Under the pieces are notes generated by a model that worked only from the letters and a program-made list of their open reading frames with translations, had not been told where the DNA came from and did not search any database. Position numbers and translations under genes: made by a program. Positions 10,195-20,673 of a stretch of 64,000 nucleotides of DNA are shown in pieces. This DNA comes from Phallus indusiatus (taxonomy: Eukaryota > Basidiomycota > Agaricomycetes > Phallales > Phallaceae), in contig JAQFWX010000015.1 of NCBI GenBank assembly GCA_027605045.1, positions 852,455 to 916,454 of the forward strand, given 5' to 3'. Each line of letters begins with the position of its first letter. Position 1 is the first letter of the stretch.

Positions 10195-11895
10195 ATGGTT
10201 GAACCCCCGGGTGGTTCTCAAACCGGCAGGTTGAACACCAAGACAACAACTTCTGGCCGGACGCTAAGGTCGAAAAACAATGACGACCAGTTGAAACAGA
10301 AAAGTACACGAGTTATTGATGCTAAAACGGGTTTTCAATGGCTACAAGATCACCAGTTCATCTCAAACCACCAACCTGGCATCCCAACACTAGTCACGGC
10401 ACTGCATGATCTGGCTCAAATGGCCGGACTGACAGACCAGTATCGAGAAGGCATACACGCCTTTGCCTATGCCATATTCTCAACATATGCAGACCTACAA
10501 CAGCAATGGCACAGCGAGCAACAAGGCTCAGTAAAGGAGCACATGGATTCAGCACTTGGCGAGATGAAGGAATCAGTGATCAAAGAAGTTCAAGCTATCG
10601 AAAAGAATCTTCTCACAAGCATCGCTGACACTTTTCAAGAACTCAAGAAGCCAGCTCAAATGCAACACAACACACTCCCACACTCATTTGCCCAAGCCCT
10701 GATGTCCCAACCGAAGGTCACTCAACAAAACATTCGCATAGCCGAACGAAGTGAGAAGAATGCAAGACTTCTCACACTAAGGCCGGCAATGGACATGCAG
10801 CACGACCCAACCGGAAACCTAACAGATGTTGAGATACTCGAAAAGGCCCATCTTGCCCTTGAACAGATGGACACGTCATCCTGCCTGGTTACACCCAAGT
10901 TCCTAAGTGTCCGTAAAGCAAAGTCCGGCACACTCACATACGAACTAAATGATGTGAGGGCAGTCAAATGGTTGAGTCAGAAAACCCACAAAGATGCATT
11001 CCTCCAAGGCTATGGCGGCTCTATGGACCTCCGGCCGAAGTACTATTCAGTAATCGCCGAAATGACCCCCACATCCTTTGAAGACTCCAAAGAAGATGAA
11101 ATACGTCATGTGGAATCCAAGAATGACTTGCCGGCACACTGCATACAGAGAACCACATGGCTAAAACCAATCAAAAGGAGGAAGCCAGGTCAAAGAGTGG
11201 CCCACCTACTAATAGACTTCACCGACCCCATGGCAGCGAATGATGCCATCCGCCAAGGCCTAGTTATCCATGGCACCCGGGTTGATGTGCGTAAGAAACA
11301 GGCAGAACCCCTGCGATGCTTGAAATGCCAAGCTGTCCCATCCAACCACCTGGCGGCAAACTGCAAACAGCTGCATGACCAATGTGGCCAGTGCCGAGGC
11401 TTCCACAGGACCACACAATGCCCAGTAACAAACAGCACACAGTATTACTGTGCCAACTGCAAAAACAATGGACATGCTGCATGGGACAGATGCTGCCCGA
11501 TCTACATTAAAGCAGTCAGTCAACTGAATGCCAGGTCAATGGATAACAAGTACAAATACTTTCCGATACGCAGCCAACCTGAAACATGGGAACACGTCGA
11601 TGGAACAGTAGAAATATCTATCCTGAACCTACTGCAAAGTCCGGCACCCAGGAGCACTACACAGAAGGACCAAACGGCCCAACCCCAGAGAACACCACCA
11701 CCAGTGGACGATGAACCCGATGCCAATCAGGATACACCACTAGTCTTCCCATCATCCCCAGCTGCAATAGAAGATGCAGAAGAAGGTAGCCAGGTTGATG
11801 CTGGGGACGAAGAAGAGGAAAGGGTTTCGGGTAGGCAATCCCGGCTGGAGGAGTTTTGGGTAGCAGGCAATCTAACGGGGGACCATGATGAGTGA
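10195..11895 (+). CDS. LINE ORF1 (gag-like nucleic-acid-binding protein)
   Basis: A 566-residue frame from ATG 10195. The middle section is alpha-helical. Around residues 373-430 there are three Cys/His clusters (LRCLKCQAVPSNHLAANC, then CGQCRGFHRTTQC, then CANCKNNGHAAWDRCCP), the zinc-knuckle arrangement of LINE ORF1 proteins that coat element RNA. The C-terminus is acidic and probably disordered. The stop overlaps the ORF2 ATG by 11 bases (11885-11895), suggesting translational coupling or reinitiation. No frame damage seen. Confidence 0.9.
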   Translation: MVEPPGGSQTGRLNTKTTTSGRTLRSKNNDDQLKQKSTRVIDAKTGFQWLQDHQFISNHQPGIPTLVTALHDLAQMAGLTDQYREGIHAFAYAIFSTYADLQQQWHSEQQGSVKEHMDSALGEMKESVIKEVQAIEKNLLTSIADTFQELKKPAQMQHNTLPHSFAQALMSQPKVTQQNIRIAERSEKNARLLTLRPAMDMQHDPTGNLTDVEILEKAHLALEQMDTSSCLVTPKFLSVRKAKSGTLTYELNDVRAVKWLSQKTHKDAFLQGYGGSMDLRPKYYSVIAEMTPTSFEDSKEDEIRHVESKNDLPAHCIQRTTWLKPIKRRKPGQRVAHLLIDFTDPMAANDAIRQGLVIHGTRVDVRKKQAEPLRCLKCQAVPSNHLAANCKQLHDQCGQCRGFHRTTQCPVTNSTQYYCANCKNNGHAAWDRCCPIYIKAVSQLNARSMDNKYKYFPIRSQPETWEHVDGTVEISILNLLQSPAPRSTTQKDQTAQPQRTPPPVDDEPDANQDTPLVFPSSPAAIEDAEEGSQVDAGDEEEERVSGRQSRLEEFWVAGNLTGDHDE

Positions 11896-12786
11896 AAACC
11901 CATCTACGACTCTGGAAGAACTCCTCATCTGGCAGCAAAACCTAAACAAAAGTAAGATAGCGCAAAACGACTTGATGCATGCAGCAAACCCCGACGTCAC
12001 CACATCCTTGCCATCCAAGAGCCTTACATCAACCCGCACTCCAACCTCACCATCTCAAACAGCGCCTGGCACCTAATATACCCAAACACACACCACACGA
12101 ACCCAGCTCGGACCCGAACGATACTCATGATCAGCCGGCAAATACCCACTGCAAACTGGACAGAGATCCCGTTCACTAGCCAAGATATGGTAGGGATCAT
12201 CCTGCAGACAAAGAAAGGTCCTATGCAGATCATAAATGTCTATGTTGATGGTGACAATGACAGGACCATAGACGCACTAAACACCCACATGGAAAAGACA
12301 GTACGCCTACCCGGCCTCAGGATCACCAACCTACCAGGTGGACGCCGCATCCTCACAGACGAGTCCGATGACATAGCCAGATCAATACGCAAGCACCCTC
12401 AAACCACTCTTGTGCTCAAAGAGGACCTCCGAAGCCTGTGGGTAGGCGACTTTAACAGACATCATCCAATGTGGGATGAGGAGCGGAACTGTCACCTTTT
12501 CACAGCCAGTAACCTCGACTGGGCACAAAAACTCCTAGACCTAGTCAGCAAATATGACATGCGCATGGCCTTACCCAAAGACATACCAACACTAGAAGCT
12601 ATGGCCACAAAGAACGAAACCCGGCCGGACAATGTCTTCTGCTCATCACTGGTCACGAACGACATAACCCTATGCGAAACTGCACCAACCTTACGACCAG
12701 CATCAACAGACCACTACCCCATTTACACGAAGATTGCACTTGTCACGTTCCGCGTGACCCGGAATCCAAACCCGGATCTCCGGTAA
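11885..12786 (+). pseudogene. LINE ORF2 N-terminal part: endonuclease domain, frameshifted
   Basis: ORF2 starts at ATG 11885 (MMSENPSTTLEELLIWQQNL, then AAHNPD-like NPD). Near 11995 the frame shifts by one base, and the endonuclease continues in another frame as HILAIQEPYINPHSN. The AP-endonuclease-like motifs IQEP, WVGDFNRHHPMWD (near 12440) and STDHYPI (near 12705) are all present. The second frame ends at a stop inside the foreign segment beginning about 12772. In intact relatives this domain nicks target DNA at the insertion site; here it cannot be made in one piece with the RT. Confidence 0.82.
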
Positions 12787-13360
12787 ACTCCCCACTTCAT
12801 TACGGTGGTTTGTTATTACCGATCTCCGTACTTAACTCCGTACTTCATTTCGTACCTGGTGAAGGTAGCCTTTTTCATATCACATCACCACAAGGGACGA
12901 GAAGTCCTACCCATCTGATTCACATCTCCGCCTGCTTCTTTCATGTTAAATCCCTTTGTTCCGTATTCGTTGACACTCCCATTTTTGTCCGTACTCTTTT
13001 GTATTTAAATCCTAGTTTTTAACTAGGAAAAGTCAGTCTGAATATTAGTTACTTTCCGTCTCTAGTTCCGCCTCAGTTCTTACTCCGTACTCGCGAGCTC
13101 CAGTGCGTACTCGTTGCGTACTATCTCGTACTCAGAGTTCTAGCCGTCGTCTGACGGTGTAGACTCAGAGTTCGACGTTACGTTCTTGACGTCGTACTCA
13201 TACGTACTAGCTACGTACTTCCTCGTTCTCTGAAATTGAGGGATATCGTAAGCTGGGCGAGTGGGCGCAGCATATAAGCTGAAGCCAAGTCCCTCTCTCC
13301 GTACTCCTCCGTATTCTAGTTACGTGTTTCGTAGTAGTCCGGAAATATCCGGGATTTGTC
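12772..13360. repeat. CGTACT-rich insertion inside LINE ORF2 (possible old solo LTR)
   Basis: This non-coding stretch separates the endonuclease frame from the RT frame. It contains more than ten ccgtact/cgtactc/tacgtac words and an internal near-duplication (gatctccggtaaactcc and gatctccgtacttaactcc). It also has a TATA-like tatttaaat at about 13001 and an inverted pair tcctagttttt-aactagga. A TGTT (12811) to AACA (13367) pair would fit an LTR, but I could not find matching target duplications, so type and exact ends are uncertain. Confidence 0.5.
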
Positions 13361-16300
13361 CGGAACACCGAACTTGACAGCACTGCAAATCCCCAAGACA
13401 TTACCTCGCACCCGTAAGAACTACAAGAAGGTTAACTGGAAGGAATTCCATGACGATCTCAGGAAAAGACTTACAACACCGCCACAACACATCGGGAACA
13501 CAGACACACTGCATAGGACAATCCAGGACATAGAAACGGCAATCCAGGCATCCATCCACCGACTAGTACCCGACCTGAACATCACCACCCACTCCAAGCG
13601 TTGGTGGAACGAAGACCTGACAAAGGCACGGCAAAAACTGAGAAGACTAACAAGAGAACACCTCAGAAAAAGACACACACCCAGTGATCCGGTCCATGCA
13701 GAGTACAAACAAGCCCGATACGAGTATCCTAAACTGATAAGCAAAGCGCAAACGGAGCACTGGAGAGAGTGGCTAGAAAAGATGAACGAAACGGACATCT
13801 GGAAGGCCAATTACCTCATATCAAGCCCACCATCCGACGGTACACGATCGCGAATACCTCCTCTAGAAAAGAAAACCATGGACGGCGCCACCCTTGTGCA
13901 AACGGACACCGAGAAAGCCGAGGTACTCTGCAATGCTTTCTTCCCAGAGCTCCCACCAGTTACCATACCAGAGACAGAGCGCGACTATCCCGAACCAAAT
14001 TTCAGCTTTGAACCCATTACCAAAGAACAAACCTACCGCGCAATAGCCAAGTTGAAGCCCTTCAAAGCTGTCGGTCCCGATGACTTTCCTAACATCGTAG
14101 TCAAGGAATGCGCAGACCTGTTGGTTCCATACCTAGTACCAGTTTTCAATGCTATCATAGAACTAAAAACATACCCAGCGCACTGGAAGAAATCAACAGT
14201 CATTGTCCTCTGCAAACCAGGCCGCCCAAATTACGCAAACCCCAACGCTTATCGCCCAATCACATTGGGCAAAACCATACCCAAAATCCTTTCAGCTTGC
14301 ATTACAGAGATACTGCTGCACCATGCAGAGCAACAGGAAATACTGGCAAGAGAACAGTATGGAGGGCGCAATGGCCGATCCACGGTAGATGCTCTACACA
14401 GAGTAGTCGGCTTCATAAAGAAAGCCTGGCGGAGAGGCCTGGTAGTTGCAGGACTTTTCCTAGATGTTAAGTCAGCATTCCCCAGTGTAACGCCAGAACG
14501 CCTAATACACAACATGCGGAAGCGGGGTATACCTGAGGAATACACGGATTACATAGCCGCGACACTGACAGACAGAGAAACACAACTCACCTTTGACGAC
14601 TTCGTGTCAGATCCAATGCCGGTAATAAATGGGTGTGACCAGGGCGCACCGTCTTCGATGTTCTGTTATGAAGTCTACAATTCGCCATTAGTAGAGGTCC
14701 CAAAGAATAACATGAACGAACTCGGGACCGGCTTTGCCGACGACGTTGCCTTCCTCGCAGCAGCCAAAACCTTCCAGGCGGCGAACAAGAAACTGAAACG
14801 AATGTTCGACGGACCACAAGGGGCCCAAGAGTGGGCAGACACACACAGCTCCACCTTCGAACTGTCGAAGCTCAAACTAGTAGGATTCACAAGACACCGC
14901 CAACGGAAAAACAAGAAGCAGCCCGTACGACGACCAAAGCTCACCCTGCGGAACCAGGAGGTACACGCAACAACAACAGTCAAGTACCTAGGTGTCATAC
15001 TCGATCAGGAACTCAGATTCAAGGAACACCAAGCACACGCTTACTCGAGAGGTTTGGATTGGGCCATGCAACTACGGCGAATAGCACGAGTTAAATATGG
15101 CACAGCCCCAACATACGTCAAAAGACTCTACAAAGCCATTGTCATCCCTAGGGTCCTCTACGCGGCCAGCGTATGGTGTCAACCAGTGCACAGAAAACCC
15201 AATGCCAAACGACTTACGGGTTCAGTTGGTTTTGCCAGAAAGCTGGAGCGTATACAAAGAGCCGCTGCCCTTGCCACCACAGGAGCTATGAGGACAACAC
15301 CCACAGAGTCGCTGAATGTACACGCCGACCTACTGCCAGCGCAGTCCCTTCTCAACGAACAGTGCCAGAGGGAGGCAGCCAGACTAGTCAGTCTGCCACC
15401 ACACCACCCGCTATATACAGATGCCCACACAGAGATCCGACGTCAGCGGCCGCACCCCACGCCCATTGAAGCACTCAGACTCACCTATGGCTGGGAAGAC
15501 ATGGAGATGGAAGAGGTCGAGACCTTGAAGAAACATCCAAACTGGAGCTGCAAATTCGACATCTGCGTAGCAGGATCAGTAGACGAAGGCAAAGAGGCAG
15601 ACTGCAATGATGGTAACACATACAAAGTCTATACCGATGGATCTTCAACAGGAGGATGGGTTGGCGCAGCGGCAATTCTTTACAAAGAAGGGAAAGCACT
15701 GGAAAGCCGAAGCTACAGACTTGGAAAAGACTCAGATCACACGGTATTCGAAGCGGAACTTATAGGAATAAGCCTGGGCTTACACATTTTAGCCCAGCAC
15801 GAAGACCTAGAGAGTGCGACCATAGCCCTAGACAACAAAGCCGCGATACTGGCATGCACCAGCAGAAAACCCAGACCCGGTCATCATATCGTCCAGATGA
15901 TCACTGAACAAGCTACAAACATGCTCCAAGACCACCCGAATGCAAAAATATCGCTACGCTGGGTCCCGGGACATGAAGGTGTCGAAGGAAACGAGACAGC
16001 AGATATAACGGCAAAAAGGGCTACAGAAAACATAGTTTCAGAGGTCAACACACTCCCAGAAATGCTGCAGAGAGACCTACCACGAAGTGTTACAACCTTG
16101 AAGGAAACATACAGGCAATCGTTGGTAGAACAACACATCGCTGCCTTTCGACGCACAGAGAGATACCGGCGCCTGAAGCTAATCGATGAAACGGTGCCAT
16201 CGAGACACTTCTGGAAGATGTCACGCGATCTTGAAAGAAGACGCGCCAGCACATTAATTCAGCTACGCACCGGTCACGCACCACTCAACGCGCACCTCCA

Positions 16301-16607
16301 CCGTATCCAACGGTCCGAAACACCCACTTGCCCCAACTGCGCCGCGAGAAACGAAACAGTCATCCACCTCCTCCTTCACTGCCCGGCATACCGTGTCGCC
16401 CGGGGTGCCATGCGTAAGGCTCTTCCATATTACCTGTTCAACCTACGCGGGCTACTCAACAACGGACGTTGCCTCCCTGCTCTCTGGACCTACCTCGACA
16501 AGACCGGTCGACTAGCCCAGCAACACGGCTCCCTCGCAACAGATACGGTCCCGGCAATCAAAGAGAAAGCAAAGAAAAAGAGAAAGCAACAACGAGCGAA
16601 ACACTAG
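13356..16607 (+). CDS. LINE ORF2 C-terminal part: reverse transcriptase, RNase H, zinc knuckle
   Basis: A long frame of about 1,080 codons without its own convincing ATG; it is the continuation of ORF2 after the insertion. The RT spans roughly residues 210-500: AVGPDDFPNIVVKE, ANAYRPITLG-like NAYRPITLGKTIPK, FLDVKSAFPSV with the first catalytic Asp, and GFADDVAFLA (near 14729) as the catalytic FADD box. RNase H begins near 15629 with YTDGSSTGGW and keeps the acidic residues in FEAELIG, ALDNKAA and ETADITAK. A Cys/His knuckle CPNCAARNETVIHLLLHC lies near the C-terminus. No stops inside. It would perform target-primed reverse transcription if joined to an endonuclease. Confidence 0.9.
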   Translation: MSGTPNLTALQIPKTLPRTRKNYKKVNWKEFHDDLRKRLTTPPQHIGNTDTLHRTIQDIETAIQASIHRLVPDLNITTHSKRWWNEDLTKARQKLRRLTREHLRKRHTPSDPVHAEYKQARYEYPKLISKAQTEHWREWLEKMNETDIWKANYLISSPPSDGTRSRIPPLEKKTMDGATLVQTDTEKAEVLCNAFFPELPPVTIPETERDYPEPNFSFEPITKEQTYRAIAKLKPFKAVGPDDFPNIVVKECADLLVPYLVPVFNAIIELKTYPAHWKKSTVIVLCKPGRPNYANPNAYRPITLGKTIPKILSACITEILLHHAEQQEILAREQYGGRNGRSTVDALHRVVGFIKKAWRRGLVVAGLFLDVKSAFPSVTPERLIHNMRKRGIPEEYTDYIAATLTDRETQLTFDDFVSDPMPVINGCDQGAPSSMFCYEVYNSPLVEVPKNNMNELGTGFADDVAFLAAAKTFQAANKKLKRMFDGPQGAQEWADTHSSTFELSKLKLVGFTRHRQRKNKKQPVRRPKLTLRNQEVHATTTVKYLGVILDQELRFKEHQAHAYSRGLDWAMQLRRIARVKYGTAPTYVKRLYKAIVIPRVLYAASVWCQPVHRKPNAKRLTGSVGFARKLERIQRAAALATTGAMRTTPTESLNVHADLLPAQSLLNEQCQREAARLVSLPPHHPLYTDAHTEIRRQRPHPTPIEALRLTYGWEDMEMEEVETLKKHPNWSCKFDICVAGSVDEGKEADCNDGNTYKVYTDGSSTGGWVGAAAILYKEGKALESRSYRLGKDSDHTVFEAELIGISLGLHILAQHEDLESATIALDNKAAILACTSRKPRPGHHIVQMITEQATNMLQDHPNAKISLRWVPGHEGVEGNETADITAKRATENIVSEVNTLPEMLQRDLPRSVTTLKETYRQSLVEQHIAAFRRTERYRRLKLIDETVPSRHFWKMSRDLERRRASTLIQLRTGHAPLNAHLHRIQRSETPTCPNCAARNETVIHLLLHCPAYRVARGAMRKALPYYLFNLRGLLNNGRCLPALWTYLDKTGRLAQQHGSLATDTVPAIKEKAKKKRKQQRAKH

Positions 16608-17201
16608 ACGACGCTTTACCATACTCATACCCCCACGGCTGTAGCTGTCAGGGTACGCTACCGCCGTCTCTCATTTTCTTAGTTATTATCATCGGCATCA
16701 TTTCTTTTCTATTTTATTTATCATTTCCATATTTTACTTTCACTCTCCGTTTCCTTGTTCTGTCCCTATTCCACTTTCTCTACTCGCGCGTCGCGCTGTG
16801 CCCGGCGTGATGCCCGTGACATCACGTCGCTTAGGTTCGGCTTGGGCGCCTGGCACTTAGCTGTGTCAGGGCCGCACGCCGCGTCGTCGTTTTATGTATA
16901 TAGTCGTTGTACCTAGAGTGAGGGTCCCTAAGCTTGTTCTCTTAGGATCCCCTCCCTCTAGGTGAGTAGTTAGTTTCCCTTCCAATATATTCTCTTAGGA
17001 TCCCCTCCCTCTAGCCTGAGCTGAGTAGCCCTAACAGTAGCGCCTTACACGAAGGACTCGCCACCTCCCACAACGGGACAGATGCTTCAGAAACCAATTA
17101 GACAGCACATATTTTATTACTTGTATTACGTAGTATACATGTCTGACATGGGGCGACCCGATAGACAATAAATCTGATTCAAAAAAAAAAAAAAAAAAAA
17201 A

Positions 17202-17213
17202 AAAACGACAAAG
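17202..17213. repeat. LINE target-site duplication, right copy
   Basis: aaaacgacaaag, identical to 10031-10042, overlapping the end of the 25-A tail. It marks the right boundary of the LINE. Confidence 0.85.
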
Positions 17214-18413
17214 CTTGTCAACGAAAATTCGTGAGTGATATAAGAGCTCGGACCCGGAAATTGATTACACCGCATACCAAAATCTCGCTATACCTAAATG
17301 GTGTCTTGTTAATTATCTATCGTTGAGCCGTTAAACTTGAACATACCCTGAGTAACAAGGACAGAAACAAGATTATGACCGCTGCCTTGAATTCCAATCT
17401 CATGTTTGAATTTCCATGTACCCCAAACTTTCCAGATGATAATACCAAATATGAGGGCATCCGTATAAACAACGATAATATTGTTAGCAAGCGTTATTTT
17501 GATGTCTTTAGCTGAAAAATTCGTTACAAACAATGAGCTCGGCGTTAGGAAATAAATGTAAGATTTCGAAGCTTACTAGAAAAACTAGGGTTCAAAAACT
17601 CTATGATTTATCATCGCGCAGCGAATGTTTGTGTCACTAACGTTGTAAGGCATCCAGGGAATGCTATTATTCCTATACGAAAGTGAGTTAATTTAAGTTA
17701 TTGTTTGAGAATTTTCTCACCAAATAACTCCAGAATCAAGCCGGGAAAAAGGCCAAAAGATAAAGCAATGGTGGCGATTTTACCTCCTTGGCACATGGCG
17801 TATGCGCGGGCAACCAACAAACCTAAGATATGATTTAACAATACTTACAAGAGCGATAAAAATTTGAGGCGCGCACCCTGAACACCAGCATACGCTAGAA
17901 AAGACATGGAGTTTGATGCGTTGGTAAGTATATTACAAGGTCTGTACAATATTCAGTTTATGCGAACATAATTTTGTGCTAGGAATAGCTACCTTCCGAG
18001 CTTTGATATCATTATAGCAATAAACCGAAACGGCTTTACCAATGTATCGTACTTACCGGAACGAAATTTAGTGCAAAATCAAGTGCTTGTTGGATTATAC
18101 TCCCATATCTTGTTAAAATATACAATAAAGTAGGCAGAGTAAACCGCTTATTCCATATATGCTCTACTTCTTGTGTAAACTGTAAGAGTGCGGCATACGA
18201 AAGAAGTGCTGTATGTGAATCATAAGCGAATTTTGTTCTTTGGGAATTTGGATGGCTCACCCAAACAGCAAATGGAGATCAAGTTGTCAATATAGCTAAC
18301 ATTGTGAGTTTATTATAATCATAGAATTCACAAACGAAAACATACACTTCGTAAGATTCTTGGATGATAGCGTCCACAAGTCCAACTGTTGTGTTGTTTA
18401 TAGTATTGTTCAT
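17214..18413 (-). pseudogene. DUF6533-like 7-TM gene A, 5' part
   Basis: Starts at ATG 18413 (MNNTINNTTVGLVDAIIQES) and continues through short exons typical of this Agaricomycete membrane family: LLQFTQEVEHIWNKRFTLPT, then NASNSMSFLAYAGVQ, GLLVARAYAMCQ and FGIIIWKVWGTWKFK. These match paralogues B and C exon by exon. The coding sequence breaks at 17214, where the LINE is inserted; the remaining C-terminal exons are at 9483-10042. Apart from the insertion I saw no stop or frameshift, so the insertion may be what killed it. The molecular role of the family is unknown. Members are predicted seven-helix membrane proteins. Confidence 0.85.
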
Positions 18414-20673
18414 TCAAAGGGGTTATTTATGAGACTGGTGTGAGTTTAAGTTAAATGTGGTTTATATGTCGTTTTAAAAGTCTCAGTTAACGAACAATTG
18501 GAACATCCATGAATCAAGCTGGATCCGAAAAACAACATAACAATTAGTCTCGATCAAGGAACGAAATCAGCTCGGATGATGTTGTTAATGAGAAGCTGAT
18601 ACCGACATGATGACGACGATATTGATATGGATGATATGGTTTTCTTTGGTGAGTGGAATAGGAAAAGTTTATGATGATCCTAATTCCGAGATCAAAAAAC
18701 CACGTCAATACTGGCCTATTCGAGCATGCTGGATTCAAGCTTAGAGTGGCGCACTTATATAATTCGCTCTCCTCCAAAAATTAGTGGACCTTGGAGGTTG
18801 ATGCACTTTTGCGCACAGCCAGATTTATCATCCCCATGGCTCAATCAAGATGTTTAAATTGAGTAACTGAAGTTTGTTGTCGATGGGGCGAAAATTTGTG
18901 GCGTGTGCTCGAGTCATGTCAAGAGATTTCTGTCAAAAAGGGCAACTTCAAGGAATATGGAAGCATCGTATTGAGCTGTTGTTACATTCAAGTCAAATTA
19001 TAATAACAAAATTGGAAGAAACGTACGATGAGGTTGGTGTTAAACCTATCGCAGAATGAGTAACAGGACGCTTCGTACTATTGAGTTTAAGTACCAAACT
19101 ATCGTTTCTGGCTCAACACAACCGTTCTTGATATCCAATTTTAATCAAGGTAATATCTCATGTTTTCGCGCCACATGTGTGGTCTTTAAACTTTTGAGGA
19201 CGGCAACATTGAAAAAATGTCCAGTGTCCTGGACACATACGACTTTTGTTCACTTCAATCATTACCGGGTTGGTGTAACTAATCGCTGGTCACATTCGTA
19301 ATTTGAATCAACAAATTTATATCGGCTGTTTAAAAAGAGATGATCAATTGATATGACTACCTGATATTGATTGAATAAAACCTGTTATCCACTATATATT
19401 CGCCCTCGGTGTACTTGCCACTAAACAAAAGACGTCTTAGTTGGTGACAGCGATCCATCCACTTGCTGATGCTTCTCAGTGTTTAGGTGTGTAAAGAATT
19501 CTTGAAATGGGAATTGATCGCTAAATGCGTTGCCATAACAGGTCAAAACATTCCCCATCAAGTCTGTTTGATGGTGAAGTGTTTAGTGCGTCAAGAGCTC
19601 TAATATGCCAGAGAATTTGGCTTAACCTTCAATATTACGAACGATGACAGGTCGTTAATATCACAAGAAAATTGTCTTGGTTGTCTGGGAGTGCGAATCT
19701 TCTTCTGGAAGGGAAGCAACTGACTCCACCTTGCGAACAGGCTTATATATAAAACTGATCGGGAGAGGAGAGAAAAAGAAGCTTCGAGAAGCCCGCCTCC
19801 TTTTGATGAATCAAAGCTGCTAACGAGATTTGCATTCTAGAAGAGCCATCGCTGATCAACCAAAACTGATTGTTGAAACGTTGTCGGGTTACTGTATGAG
19901 TAGAGTGCTACAGCACGGTAATTACATCCAAACGCCATGGAGTTAAAGAGATCGGAAGGTACGGATTTCTGTTCGTTCGTAAGTCTCTGTATTGGAGGGT
20001 GCACGAAAACTGCTGTCAATGCTGTTTTAAAAAGGACAGAATACCAAAAAAAGATTAGAATTACAGGAACACTTACCCGGAGCGAATATCATCACCACTT
20101 CCTATCAAGCAATTCCACACTTTGCGGTTGAGGACGACTGTCTCTCTAACAGGCGGTCATTGCAGCAATCGCAGGAACTGGTGGAAACTCTCTAAAGAAT
20201 TTCCCGAACGAGCAACGCACGGTTCGGAGCAGAACATCACGATTTTTCTCAAAAAAATGCACCGCGGTTCGTGGACCGTAGGCCCCGTGACGGGGCCTGG
20301 TTATTCGTTGCACATCCAGAAAAAGGGTCTTGATATTGAAAAAAATCAAATATCGTTGACGTAAAAGGACTAGAGGAATCAAGCAACCTTCTGTATTGGT
20401 GTTGTGATGGTAAACAAACGAGGGCATTCGCCCGCTTACTCGCGGGGTCTGAAATTGAAGACAACCCGAGCACTTGTATAACCGTACTCGACTCTGTTGT
20501 ATAACATACGTATTAATAGCAGCCATCATTGGTGAATGTATCTGTGTTGTGGCCTTGATCTTGTCTATATTCTAGCGATACCACCGCCATGACTCAAATT
20601 TTGTAATTACAGTGGAATACAAAAGCAATACTGTTTTAACTTCTCAAACTGTTGTATCGGGTCAACATTTCAC
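18414..20673. other. Gene-poor stretch between DUF6533 genes A and B
   Basis: About 2.3 kb without a gene I can support. Open frames such as 20529-20146 (-) and 18777-18544 (-) lack family resemblance or splice partners. A 17-nt GC-rich hairpin lies near 20281 (ggccccgtgacggggcc). The part next to 18413 should contain the promoter of gene A. Confidence 0.4.

Larger units (their letters stand above)
10043..17201 (+). mobile_element. Non-LTR retrotransposon (Tad/I-like LINE), nearly full length
   Basis: The element has a 5' UTR (10043-10194), ORF1 with zinc knuckles, ORF2 with AP-like endonuclease, reverse transcriptase, RNase H and a C-terminal Cys/His knuckle, a 3' UTR with aataaa at 17168-17173, and a poly(A) tradition of 25 A's at 17181-17205 (the tail merges with the target duplication). 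It is flanked by the duplication aaaacgacaaag. It sits antisense inside an exon of DUF6533 gene A. ORF2 is interrupted by a one-base frameshift near 11995 and by a roughly 0.6-kb insertion between endonuclease and RT, so this copy is not autonomous. Domain order with RNase H downstream of RT fits the Tad1/I group; clade placement needs a tree. Confidence 0.92.

Noticed and set aside
13421..16284. Minus-strand and alternate-frame open frames across the LINE RT region
   Set aside because: Shadows of ORF2; the RT/RNase H motifs are all in the 13356 frame.
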